Below, piece after piece: positions 34,067 to 42,254 of a DNA stretch of 45,194 nucleotides; within the stretch, counting starts at the first letter, position 1, and each line of letters begins with the position of its first letter. The notes under the pieces were generated by a model. It worked only from the letters and a program-made list of their open reading frames with translations, was not told the DNA's origin and made no database searches. The DNA is from an uncultured Pseudomonadota bacterium. Its GTDB lineage: Bacteria > Pseudomonadota > Gammaproteobacteria > Burkholderiales > Casimicrobiaceae. The stretch spans positions 1 to 45,194 of the forward strand of contig CALFEY010000401.1 of assembly GCA_937958295.1 (NCBI GenBank). The letters are read 5' to 3'. Both the position numbers and the translations under genes were made by a program.

Positions 34067-35053
34067 ATGAAGCTCATCCGCATCGCGGCCCTCGCCGCCG
34101 CCGCCGTCACGCTGGCCATGACGCCGCTCGTCCACGCGCAGCCGAAGGCGCAGGACAAGGTCTCGCTGCGCCTCAACTGGTACTTGGGCGGCCTGCACGT
34201 GCCGTTCTACTACGGCAAGGACAAGGGCTACTACGCCGCGGAAGGCATCGACCTCACCATCAACGAAGGGCGTGGCTCGGCCAACACCGTGCAGGTGGTG
34301 GCCGCGGGCTCCGATACTTTCGGCCTCGCCGACTCGTCGTCGGTGATCCTCACCGCCTCGAAGGGCGCCGACATCAAGAGCGTGATGTCGCTGCTCAATA
34401 CCACCGGCTTCTCCGTGGTCTCGCTCAAGGAGGCCGGCATCAAGACGCCCAAGGATCTCGAGGGCAAGAAGGTCGCGGTCACGCCGGGTGATCCGCTCGG
34501 GCAGCTCTTGCAGGCCGTGTGCAAGGCCAACAACGTCGACTGCGGCAAGATCAGCATGGTGCAGGTCGATCCGGCCGCCAAGGTCGTGACCGTGCTCGAG
34601 AAGAAGGCCGATGCGCTGCTGGGCGGCGCCGACGACCAGTACTTCCTCATCAAGTACAAGGGCGGCGATCCCGCCGCGATGCGCTACGCCGACTTCGGCG
34701 CCAACATCGTGGGCATGACGATTCTCACCTCGGGCGACACGCTGAAGAAGAATCCCGACCTCGTCCGCCGCTTCGTGAAGGCCACGCAGAAGTCGTGGGA
34801 GGAAGCGAAGAAGAACCCGGGCGCCGCCGTGGATGCGGCAATGAAGGCCAAGCCCGACCTCAACCGCCAGTCCACGCTCGACCAGCTCATGGTGGACATC
34901 GAGCTCCTCGACTCCAAGAACTCGAAGGGCAAGATCGGCCTCGGCGCGCAGGCCGACTGGGACCAGACCATCGCCATCCTCAAGAACTACCGCGACCTGC
35001 AAACCGACAAGAAGTGGACGGACTTCCACACCAACGAGTACCTGCCGAAGTGA
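34067..35053 (+). CDS. NMT1/THI5-like substrate-binding protein
   Basis: 328 residues with a strong GGAGG site before ATG 34067. Signal peptide to about residue 24 (PLVHAQP). NMT1/THI5 features: VSLRLNWYLGGLHVPFYYGK, then GYYAAEGIDLTINEGRGSAN and a GSDTFGLADSSSVI loop. The family binds pyrimidine-like precursors, sulfonates or aromatic acids in the periplasm. The substrate is not evident. The stop overlaps the ATPase start by 4 nt (GTGA). Confidence 0.92.
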   Translation: MKLIRIAALAAAAVTLAMTPLVHAQPKAQDKVSLRLNWYLGGLHVPFYYGKDKGYYAAEGIDLTINEGRGSANTVQVVAAGSDTFGLADSSSVILTASKGADIKSVMSLLNTTGFSVVSLKEAGIKTPKDLEGKKVAVTPGDPLGQLLQAVCKANNVDCGKISMVQVDPAAKVVTVLEKKADALLGGADDQYFLIKYKGGDPAAMRYADFGANIVGMTILTSGDTLKKNPDLVRRFVKATQKSWEEAKKNPGAAVDAAMKAKPDLNRQSTLDQLMVDIELLDSKNSKGKIGLGAQADWDQTIAILKNYRDLQTDKKWTDFHTNEYLPK

Positions 35054-35916
35054 CGTCGCTGCGCATCGCGTCTTCGCGCGCGGCATCCGAGGCCGCGGCG
35101 GTGGACGGTGCCGCGGCGCGCCCCTACGTCGACCTCGCCGGCGTCACCAAGGTCTACCGGCGCGCCGGCCGCGAGGACACGCGGGCGCTGGATCGCGTGG
35201 ACCTCGCGATCCGCGACGGCGAGTTCCTCGCGATCGTGGGGCCGTCGGGCTGCGGCAAGAGCACGCTGCTGCGCCTGGTGGCGGGCCTGCACCTCGCGAG
35301 CACCGGCGAAGTGCGCGTGGACGGCCGCATCGTCGACCGTCCGCAGACCAACCTCGGCATCGTGTTCCAGAGCCCGGTGCTCCTCGACTGGCGCACGGCG
35401 CTGTCGAACGTGCTGGTGCAGGTGGAGCTGCGCGGCCTCGACCCGCGGGCGTACAAGGAGCGCGCACTGCGGCTGCTGGCCCAGGTCGGCCTCGCAGATT
35501 TTACCGACCGTTATCCGCACGAGCTTTCCGGCGGGATGCGGCAGCGCGTGGCGATCGCCCGTGCGCTCATCCACGATGCACCGCTGCTGCTCATGGACGA
35601 GCCGTTCGGCGCGCTCGACGCGCTCACTCGCGAGCAGATCCGCCTCGACCTCGAGGCGCTGTGGCTCGCCACGCGCAAGACGGTGCTCTTCATCACGCAC
35701 TCGATCGACGAGGCCGTGCTGCTCGCCGACCGCGTGGTGGTGATGTCCCCGCGCCCCGGGCGCATCGAGCGCATCCTCGACATCCACCTGCCGCGCCCGC
35801 GCGGCCTCGACGCGCGCCGCTCGCCCGAGTTCACGCAGGCGACGGAAGCGATCACCGAGATCTTCCTCGCGCGCGGCGTGCTGCACGGCACCGCCACGCC
35901 CATCGGCAAGGAGTAA
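35050..35916 (+). CDS. ABC ATPase (SsuB/TauB-like)
   Basis: 288 residues from GTG 35050, overlapping the binding-protein stop; no ATG occurs in frame before the ABC domain. Walker A GPSGCGKST (64-72), Q-loop VFQSPVLLDWRTAL, signature LSGGMRQR (about 157) and Walker B LLLMDEPFGALD. It has the C-terminal region ILDIHLPRPRG typical of nitrate/sulfonate/taurine importers. It completes the transporter with the permease and the binding protein. Confidence 0.93.
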   Translation: MTSLRIASSRAASEAAAVDGAAARPYVDLAGVTKVYRRAGREDTRALDRVDLAIRDGEFLAIVGPSGCGKSTLLRLVAGLHLASTGEVRVDGRIVDRPQTNLGIVFQSPVLLDWRTALSNVLVQVELRGLDPRAYKERALRLLAQVGLADFTDRYPHELSGGMRQRVAIARALIHDAPLLLMDEPFGALDALTREQIRLDLEALWLATRKTVLFITHSIDEAVLLADRVVVMSPRPGRIERILDIHLPRPRGLDARRSPEFTQATEAITEIFLARGVLHGTATPIGKE

Positions 35917-35920
35917 CGCC

Positions 35921-36871
35921 ATGTCCCTCACCCCCCTTCGCGGCATCGTGGCCGCCCCGGTCCTTCCCATGCTGCCCGACCAGTCCATCGACTGGACGTC
36001 GCTGCGCACGTACATGCAGTGGATCGCCGCCCAAAAGCCCACGGCGATCGCGATGAACATGGATGCGAGCGAAGGGCCGGCCCTCGATCCGGACGAGCAG
36101 ATCGAGGTGCTGCGCGTGTGCAAGGAAGTGATCGGCGCAGCGGTGCCGCTCCTGTCGGGACTCATCGCCGGCTCAACCCGCGCCGCCGTGCGCTGGGGCC
36201 ACGAGCTCAAGGCCGCCGGGGCGCAAGGCCTCGCGATCTTCCCGCCCTTCCCCACGTTCCTCGGCAACCCGGTGCCCGCGCAGATGATCTACGCGTACCA
36301 CAAGGCCATCGCCGACGGCGTGGGGCTGCCGATGATCGCCTTCCAGTTTCCCAAGGCGTTCGGCCCGGACTTCCCGCCGGAGACGCTCGAACAGCTCTGC
36401 TCGATCCCGCAGATCATCGGCCTCAAGGAGGCGTCGTTCGACACCACCAAGACCGTCGAGACGATCGCCACGGCCAAGACGCTGCCGCGCAAGCTGGGCA
36501 TCATGACGGGCAGCGACACCTTCATCTGCGAAGCGATGGTCATGGGCTGCGACGGCGCGCTCATCGGCTTCGCCTGCACGGCCACGCGCGAGCTTATCGA
36601 GATGCAGCGCGCGGCAGCGGCCCAGGACTTCACGCGCGCGTTCGCGATCTGGGAGCGACTCGGCCCCCTCGCCCGCTACGCCTGGCGCAATCCCATCCGC
36701 GACTACCGCCCGCGCATGAAGGAAGTCCTGAAGATGCAGGGACTCATCGCGCATGCCGCAGTGCGCGCTCCGCAGCTCGGCGTGGACGATGCCGAGCGCG
36801 CGGAGCTGCGGCGTCTCGCGCAGGCCGCGGGTCTGCTCGACGCCGCGCCATTGCGGGCCGTGGGCGACTAG
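35921..36871 (+). CDS. DapA-superfamily aldolase/lyase, non-canonical
   Basis: 316 residues, 4 nt after the ATPase stop. TIM-barrel of the dihydrodipicolinate synthase/N-acetylneuraminate lyase superfamily, with the Schiff-base Lys in QIIGLKEASFD (K169). Two usual active-site features differ: the GTTGE-type loop reads NMDASEGPALDPDEQ, and the region that normally has a catalytic Tyr (PPYYN) reads FPPFPTFLGNP. It is therefore unlikely to be lysine-pathway DapA. As the last gene of the uptake operon it probably cleaves or condenses the imported compound or a product of it. Confidence 0.82.
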   Translation: MSLTPLRGIVAAPVLPMLPDQSIDWTSLRTYMQWIAAQKPTAIAMNMDASEGPALDPDEQIEVLRVCKEVIGAAVPLLSGLIAGSTRAAVRWGHELKAAGAQGLAIFPPFPTFLGNPVPAQMIYAYHKAIADGVGLPMIAFQFPKAFGPDFPPETLEQLCSIPQIIGLKEASFDTTKTVETIATAKTLPRKLGIMTGSDTFICEAMVMGCDGALIGFACTATRELIEMQRAAAAQDFTRAFAIWERLGPLARYAWRNPIRDYRPRMKEVLKMQGLIAHAAVRAPQLGVDDAERAELRRLAQAAGLLDAAPLRAVGD

Positions 36872-36914
36872 CGCGCCGCCCCCGTCGCAGCGGAGGCGCG
36901 CGCCGCGCGGCCGC

Positions 36915-37898
36915 TTACTCCGGCTTGATGCCGATGTCCTTGACGAGGATGGCGAAGCGCTCCACGTCGTCGTTGACCATCCGCGTCATGGCGGCACCCG
37001 TACCGCCATTGGGCACGAGCCCCGCTGCGGCCAGCCGGGCCGCGATGTCGGGAGCGGTGACCGCCTGCTTGAGCGCCTCGTTGAGCCGCCCGACGACCGC
37101 GGGGGGCGTGCCGGCCGGCGCAGCGAGCGCGAAGTAGGTCGGCAACAGCGGGTCACCGGCCACGCCCGCCTCCTTGAGGGTGGGGACGTCCGGCAACAGC
37201 GCGAGGCGGGCGTCGCTGCCCACGGCGAGCGCGCGCACGCGCCCCTCCTTGACGAAGCCGAGGAGCGAGGGGGGCGAGGCGATCGTCATGTCCACTTCGC
37301 CCGCCACCACTGCCGCGACCGCCGGCGGCGCGCCCTTGTACGGCACGTGCTGGAGGGCGATCCCGTTCTGCCGCGCAAGCGCCTCGAGGTTGAGCTGGGC
37401 CATGCTGCCCACGCCGTAGCTGCCGTAGCGCAGGGCACCGGGCTTGGTCCTGGCCAGCGCGACGAGATCCGCCACGCTCCTCACGGGCAGGGCGGCGGAC
37501 ACCACGAGCACGTAGGGACCGTCGGTGGCCACGCCGATGTAGGCGAAGTCCTTGCGCGGGTCGTAGGGCAGCTTGGCGTAGAGGCTCGGATTGATGCCGA
37601 GGGCGCCGCGATCGGTCAGCAGGATCGTGTAGCCGTCAGGGGCCGCTTTCGCCACGGCGTCGGTGCCGACGAGTCCATTGGCCCCCGGGCGATTGTCCAC
37701 AGTCACCGGCTGGCCGAGGCCATCGCCCATCTTCTGCGCGAGCATGCGCGCCGTGGTGTCGGCGCCGCCGCCGGGCGGGAACGGCACGATCATGCGAATC
37801 GGCCGCTCGGGATACGGGGCCTGCGCGAGCGCGAAGGTGCTCGCGGCGGCGAGCAGTGGGGCGGCGAGGAAGAAGGCAAGGGCATGCTTCAATGTCAT
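36915..37898 (-). CDS. Bug/TctC-family periplasmic receptor
   Basis: 327 residues from ATG 37898, with GGAGG 7 nt upstream. Signal peptide to about 26 (FALAQAP). Bug family hallmarks: YPERPIRMIVPFPPGGGADT, VDNRPGANGLVGTDAVAKAA, and YGSYGVGSMAQLNLEALARQ. These proteins bind carboxylates (citrate, dicarboxylates, aromatic acids), often as orphan receptors in Burkholderiales. No tctA/tctB is nearby. It lies downstream of a LysR regulator on the same strand. Confidence 0.92.
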   Translation of the reverse strand: MTLKHALAFFLAAPLLAAASTFALAQAPYPERPIRMIVPFPPGGGADTTARMLAQKMGDGLGQPVTVDNRPGANGLVGTDAVAKAAPDGYTILLTDRGALGINPSLYAKLPYDPRKDFAYIGVATDGPYVLVVSAALPVRSVADLVALARTKPGALRYGSYGVGSMAQLNLEALARQNGIALQHVPYKGAPPAVAAVVAGEVDMTIASPPSLLGFVKEGRVRALAVGSDARLALLPDVPTLKEAGVAGDPLLPTYFALAAPAGTPPAVVGRLNEALKQAVTAPDIAARLAAAGLVPNGGTGAAMTRMVNDDVERFAILVKDIGIKPE

Positions 37899-38026
37899 GA
37901 TGGACCTCCGCAAGAGTTCGGTTCGGTAACCGCGTCCGCCGGCCGGCGCCTTAGCGCGCGGGCCGCAACCGCGGCGTTTCGGGTTCATTGAAGCGCGTGC
38001 GCGCCTCGGCCGTCCAATACCGTTGT

Positions 38027-38043
38027 CTTAGGTCACGCCTAAG
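38027..38043. promoter_or_regulatory. LysR-type (T-N11-A) dyad upstream of the Bug gene
   Basis: CTTAGG (38027-38032) and CCTAAG (38038-38043) form a perfect dyad with a 5-nt centre, so that T and A lie 11 nt apart as in LysR-family boxes. It is about 130 nt upstream of the Bug start and just after the LysR gene. On the plus strand it is followed by a T-run (38046-38051), but no plus-strand gene ends here. Confidence 0.5.
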
Positions 38044-38065
38044 CGTTTTTTAGCGCCGTCGCGCA

Positions 38066-38992
38066 TCATCCGGCGGCCAGGGGGTGGGCCAGCGGTCCCA
38101 GCGTCTCGAGGAGCCCGGACAGCGAGTCGCGGATCACCGCCCGCAGCGCCACCTCGTTGCGCAACGGCGTCCGGGACGACCGCACGGCCACGTAAAGCGT
38201 GCGCCGCAAGGCAGGGGCGACGATGCGCCGCGCGAACAGCCGTCCCTCGCGCACCTCCGGGAGCACGGCGCCGTAGGGCAGGATGCCCGAGCCCGCGCCG
38301 CGCAGGATGAGGCTCTTCATCGCCGGAATCGAGCGCACCTCGAAGGCCACCTTCGGCGCAACCCCGATGGCATGTGCGGCGCGGGCCACATGATCGCGCA
38401 CGGTGTCGCCCTGCTCGGGCAGGATCAAGCTCTCCTCAATGGCCTCGCCGAAGGGGACCGTGGCCGCCGCGCCTGCCACGGGCAGCGTGACGAAGACCAG
38501 CTCTTCGTCGAGCAGCGCCACCCGGTCGACCTGCGGGACGTCCGGCACGTCGTAGGCGATGGCCATATCGACATCCCCGCGCAGCAGCGCCTCGGCCAGC
38601 ACGTGGCTCATCGCCTCGGAGAGGCTCAGGAACACGTGCGGCAGCCGCTCGCGCGCGGCGACGGCCACCTCCGCCCCCAGGACGAGCATCAGGGTGGGCG
38701 TGAGGCCGAGGCGAATCGACTCCGCCTCGTTGCCGCCGGCGGCGATCACGTCGCGCCGCGCGTCGTCCACGGTGCGCAGGATGGCAAGCGCGCGCTGGTG
38801 CAGGAGGATGCCGGCGGGCGTGGCCTCCACCCCGCGCGAGTGCCGCGTGAGCAGCGCCACGCCGAGGTCCTCCTCGAGCTGGCGGATCTGCATGCCGAGC
38901 GCGGGCTGCGCGACGTGCAGCTCGCTCGCGGCCCGCGTCATGTTGCCGCTCTCCACCACCTTCACGAAGTACTTGAGTTGACGCAGGTTCAT
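38066..38992 (-). CDS. LysR-family transcriptional regulator
   Basis: 308 residues from ATG 38992. The N-terminal helix-turn-helix is typical (MNLRQLKYFVKVVESGNMTR, AASELHVAQPALGMQIRQLE), followed by the co-inducer domain (residues about 90-300, with RLGLTPTLMLVLGAEVAVAA and GAGSGILPYGAVLPEV). It probably controls the Bug receptor gene 170 nt downstream. It also lies 39 nt after mrpG on the same strand, so some expression could come from the Mrp operon. Confidence 0.92.
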   Translation of the reverse strand: MNLRQLKYFVKVVESGNMTRAASELHVAQPALGMQIRQLEEDLGVALLTRHSRGVEATPAGILLHQRALAILRTVDDARRDVIAAGGNEAESIRLGLTPTLMLVLGAEVAVAARERLPHVFLSLSEAMSHVLAEALLRGDVDMAIAYDVPDVPQVDRVALLDEELVFVTLPVAGAAATVPFGEAIEESLILPEQGDTVRDHVARAAHAIGVAPKVAFEVRSIPAMKSLILRGAGSGILPYGAVLPEVREGRLFARRIVAPALRRTLYVAVRSSRTPLRNEVALRAVIRDSLSGLLETLGPLAHPLAAG

Positions 38993-39031
38993 GGCGCGTT
39001 CACCCTCGGTTGCGTTCCTTGCGTCGGGAGC

Positions 39032-39385
39032 CTAGCGGGAGACGGGCACATCCCCGGGGGGCGGCGGCGCGTCGCCTCCGCGCTGCCGCTCGCGGAAGAG
39101 TGCGGCTCGCGCCAGGAGCGCGGTGGTCACGGGCGCCGTGATCGACAGGAAGATGGGAATGAGCCACACGTACAGCGCAAGCCGGTCCTGGAACACCGCG
39201 AAGTACACGATCATGGCCAACGCGGTGCACCACACCGCGAACGTGTTGGCGATGGCCGGCGGGTGCATGCGCATGAAGAAAGTCCGCATGCGCAGGAGCC
39301 CGATCGCGCTGGCCAGCGACAGCACGCCGCCGGCCACCAGGAGGAGCGCCACCGCAACCTCGGCCACCGTCGTGCCCGCCGTCAT
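39032..39385 (-). CDS. mrpG: Mrp Na+/H+ antiporter subunit G
   Basis: 117 residues from ATG 39385, overlapping mrpF by 4 nt (ATGA). Three helices and the MnhG/PhaG signature (SAIGLLRMRTFFMRMHPPAI). The C-terminal tail is charged and Pro-rich (RGGDAPPPPGDVPVSR). It is the last subunit of the antiporter operon; the LysR gene follows after 39 nt. Confidence 0.9.
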   Translation of the reverse strand: MTAGTTVAEVAVALLLVAGGVLSLASAIGLLRMRTFFMRMHPPAIANTFAVWCTALAMIVYFAVFQDRLALYVWLIPIFLSITAPVTTALLARAALFRERQRGGDAPPPPGDVPVSR

Positions 39386-39660
39386 TCGATCACCTCGCCG
39401 CGCAGCAGGAACTTGGCCAGTGCCGCCGAGCTCACGAAGCCGAAGAGCGCGATGAGCAGGGCCGACTCGAAGTACATGCTGCTGCCGAAGCGGATGCCCA
39501 GCACCAGCACGACCAGCATCCCGTTGATGTAGATGAAGTCGAGCGCGAGCACGCGATCCTGTGCGGCCGGGCCCCGCAGCAGGCGCACGAAGGCGAGCGC
39601 CATGGCGGCGACGTAGCACGACAGCGTCACGGTCACGGCAAGGTCGATGAGCGGCGTCAT
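39382..39660 (-). CDS. mrpF: Mrp Na+/H+ antiporter subunit F
   Basis: 92 residues from ATG 39660 (MTPLIDLAVTVTLSCYVAAM), the usual MrpF length. Three helices, with RLLRGPAAQDRVLALDFIYI between the first two, as in MnhF/PhaF. ATGA overlaps with both neighbours imply tight translational coupling. Confidence 0.9.
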   Translation of the reverse strand: MTPLIDLAVTVTLSCYVAAMALAFVRLLRGPAAQDRVLALDFIYINGMLVVLVLGIRFGSSMYFESALLIALFGFVSSAALAKFLLRGEVIE

Positions 39661-40142
39661 TCGAAGATCTCCTGCAGGGGCTTCTCGTAGCGTTGCTTGA
39701 AGTTCGCGATGAAGGCGACCTCGTCGTGGAGGTCGAACACGTGCAGCAGCAGGCCGTGGCCTTCGGAGAGCTCGGTCCACACCGTGCCGGGGATCACCGT
39801 GGTGATGGCGCACAGCGCGGCGAGCGCGTTGGGATCGGTGATGTCGAGCGGCACGCGCACGAACGCGCCGCGCGGCGCACGCCAGGGGCTGCGCAGCACG
39901 CCGGCGGCAACCTGAAGGTTGGATCGGAACACGTCGCTGCCCACCACGAGCACGAGCCGCACCAGCACACCGGGTCGGCGGATGCGCACCGGCAGAGGGC
40001 GCAGCGGCGCACAGGCGATCGGGATCGCCATCGCCAGGAACGCCGCGAGGACGAGATCACCCGCAGCCAGGGATCCCTGCAGGGCGATCCACATCACGAA
40101 GAGCGACGCCGACAGGAGCGGCGCAGGGAACAGCCGCTTCAT
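39657..40142 (-). CDS. mrpE: Mrp Na+/H+ antiporter subunit E
   Basis: 161 residues from ATG 40142 (MKRLFPAPLLSASLFVMWIA). Two or three N-terminal helices and the MrpE cytoplasmic part, with SDVFRSNLQVAAGVL, FVRVPLDITDPNALAALCAI and TVIPGTVWTEL. It stabilises the Mrp complex. ATGA overlaps with mrpD and mrpF. Confidence 0.92.
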   Translation of the reverse strand: MKRLFPAPLLSASLFVMWIALQGSLAAGDLVLAAFLAMAIPIACAPLRPLPVRIRRPGVLVRLVLVVGSDVFRSNLQVAAGVLRSPWRAPRGAFVRVPLDITDPNALAALCAITTVIPGTVWTELSEGHGLLLHVFDLHDEVAFIANFKQRYEKPLQEIFE

Positions 40143-41845
40143 CGGGGCGCCTCTTGCCGGCCGCGGGTGCCGTGGGTGGGGCTCGGGACGGGCCTCGTCC
40201 CGGCGATGGCCTGCACGTAGGCAGACGCGTCGAAGAGGCCCTCCGCTGCCGCGGTGGTGTAGCGCAGCGCGGGACCGGCGGCGAGCGTCATCGCGAGGAG
40301 GATCGCAAGCAGCGCCGCGATGGGCAGGCACTCGATCACGGCCAGCCGTGGCGGGGGGCGTCCCTGTGGCGCCCAGAAGTAGCGGATGCCAGTGCGCGCG
40401 AGCACCCCCAGCGCGACGAAGCTCGAGCCCACGAGCACCACCGCCACGGCCCAGCCGAGCAGGGGCACCTGCGCCGGCGCGGCGCTGCCGATGATGGTGT
40501 CCAGCATTGCGAACTTGGCCACGAAGCCCGCGAGCGGCGGCAGGCCCGCCAGCAACGCCACGCACGCGAGGAACGAGGCGCCCAGGAAGGCCAGCGCAAC
40601 GGGGACGGGCTGCCCGATGAGCGCGGCCTCCTCGTCGTCGAGATTCACCCCAGGAGCGGGCGGGCGCCCGTCGGCGGCGAACGGCATCGGCTCGGCCAGG
40701 CCTTCGTCGAGGGTGGCGCCGGTGCCCTTCTCGCGCGAGCGCTCGACCAAGTCGGCGAGCAGGAACACGACCGCCACGGCAAGACTCGAAGCAACGAGGT
40801 AGTACAACGCGCCACCCACGGCGACCGCATCGCCCAGTCCCAGCACTGCCACGAGCGTGCCCGAGGACACCATCGTCGCCAGCGCGGCGAGGCGGCGCAC
40901 GTTGCGCGACACGACCATCGCCAATGACGCCACGACGATGGTGGCGAGGCCGCCGATCACCAGCACGTCGGCGCCGAAGCGCGCGGTGGCGTCGCCCTGC
41001 GGCGCCAGAAAGAGCGTCCACAGGCGCAGGATCGCGTAGAAGCCCACCTTGGTGAGCAGCACGAACAGCGCCGCGACCGGCGCCGCGGCCGAGACATAGG
41101 CGGGCACCAGCCAGAAGTTGAGCGGCCAGATCGCGGCCTTGGCGAGCAGCGCGATGCCCAGGAGCGCTGCGCCCGCGTAGAGCAGGCCGCGGTCGTGCGG
41201 CGGGAGGGCCGCGAGCTTCTGCGCGACATCCGCCATGCCGAGCGTGCCGGCGATGCCGTAGATCATCGCCACGCCGAGCAGGAACAGCGCGGAGGCCACC
41301 AGATTGACGGCGATGTAGTGCAGTCCCGCCTGGACGCGTGCCCGCCCCGACCCGTGCAGAAGCAGTGCGTAGGACGCGGTGAGCATCACTTCCACGAATA
41401 CGAAGAGGTTGAACAGATCCGCCGTGAGGTACGCCCCGTTGATCCCCATGAGGCCGATCTGGAACAGCGGATGAAAGTACACGCCCGCGCGCTGCCAGCG
41501 CGCGGCGGCGAAGACGAGCGCGCCCATCGCGACGAGGCCGGTGACCACGAGCATCATCGCCGACAGCCGGTCGGTGGCGAGCACGATGCCAAACGGCACG
41601 TCCCAGTTCGCCGGCAGGTACACGGCCACCACCGGGGTCGCGCCCTGAGCATCGACCCACACGAGCAGCAACACGGCCACCGCGAGCGTGGCGAATGTGG
41701 CCACGAGGCTGCCGGCCACGAGCACCTCGCGGCGCTCCTGCCCGATGAGCAGGAGCAGCGCGGCCGCCACCAGCGGCACCAGCACCGGCGCCACCACGAG
41801 GTGCGGCATGAGCGGTGCAATCAACGGGACGAGTGCCTCGCTCAT
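40139..41845 (-). CDS. mrpD: Mrp Na+/H+ antiporter subunit D
   Basis: 568 residues from ATG 41845 (MSEALVPLIAPLMPHLVVAP). A 14-helix proton-translocating subunit of the complex-I NuoL/M/N family, with LFNLFVFVEVMLTASYALLL and AKAAIWPLNFWLVPAYVSAA carrying the channel Glu and Lys residues. A soluble loop of about 50 residues (SREKGTGATLDEGLAEPMPF and on) interrupts helices near residue 380. The start lies 64 nt after the mrpC stop, the only loose spacing in the operon. Confidence 0.93.
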   Translation of the reverse strand: MSEALVPLIAPLMPHLVVAPVLVPLVAAALLLLIGQERREVLVAGSLVATFATLAVAVLLLVWVDAQGATPVVAVYLPANWDVPFGIVLATDRLSAMMLVVTGLVAMGALVFAAARWQRAGVYFHPLFQIGLMGINGAYLTADLFNLFVFVEVMLTASYALLLHGSGRARVQAGLHYIAVNLVASALFLLGVAMIYGIAGTLGMADVAQKLAALPPHDRGLLYAGAALLGIALLAKAAIWPLNFWLVPAYVSAAAPVAALFVLLTKVGFYAILRLWTLFLAPQGDATARFGADVLVIGGLATIVVASLAMVVSRNVRRLAALATMVSSGTLVAVLGLGDAVAVGGALYYLVASSLAVAVVFLLADLVERSREKGTGATLDEGLAEPMPFAADGRPPAPGVNLDDEEAALIGQPVPVALAFLGASFLACVALLAGLPPLAGFVAKFAMLDTIIGSAAPAQVPLLGWAVAVVLVGSSFVALGVLARTGIRYFWAPQGRPPPRLAVIECLPIAALLAILLAMTLAAGPALRYTTAAAEGLFDASAYVQAIAGTRPVPSPTHGTRGRQEAPR

Positions 41846-41909
41846 CGCGTGCGCCTTCCCGCCGCGTGCGCAGCGCGGCGGCCCTTGCGGCACGAACCCC
41901 GCGGCAGCC

Positions 41910-42254
41910 TCACGGCGCGTCCTCCTTGCCGTCCACGTGGTCGCTGTCGCTCAGGCCGCGCAAGGCGAGCAGCACCACGAGGAAGAGCGCCGTGGTGGCA
42001 AAGCCGATCACGATCGCGGTGAGTACCAGCGCCTGCACCATGGGATCGGTGTAATGCGCGAGATCGGGCGGCACGCCCGGCTTGACGATCGGTTCCTGTC
42101 CGATCGACAAGCTGCCCATGCTGAACATGAACAGGTTGACGGCGTACCCCAGGAGCGAGAGGCCCATGATGACCTGGAAGGTGCGCGCGCGCAGCACGAG
42201 CCACACCCCGCAGGCGCCGAGCACGCCGATCGACAGTGACAGGACGAGCTCCAT
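41910..42254 (-). CDS. mrpC: Mrp Na+/H+ antiporter subunit C
   Basis: 114 residues, three helices, homologous to NuoK: MELVLSLSIGVLGACGVWLV, RTFQVIMGLSLLGYAVNLFM, and QALVLTAIVIGFATTALFLV. The start shares one base with the mrpA stop (TGATG). It sits between the A and D subunits in the antiporter. Confidence 0.93.
   Translation of the reverse strand: MELVLSLSIGVLGACGVWLVLRARTFQVIMGLSLLGYAVNLFMFSMGSLSIGQEPIVKPGVPPDLAHYTDPMVQALVLTAIVIGFATTALFLVVLLALRGLSDSDHVDGKEDAP

Noticed and set aside
38027..38051. Plus-strand terminator reading of the 38027-38043 dyad plus T-run
   Set aside because: No plus-strand gene ends here; the geometry and position fit a LysR-type site better, though antisense termination cannot be excluded.
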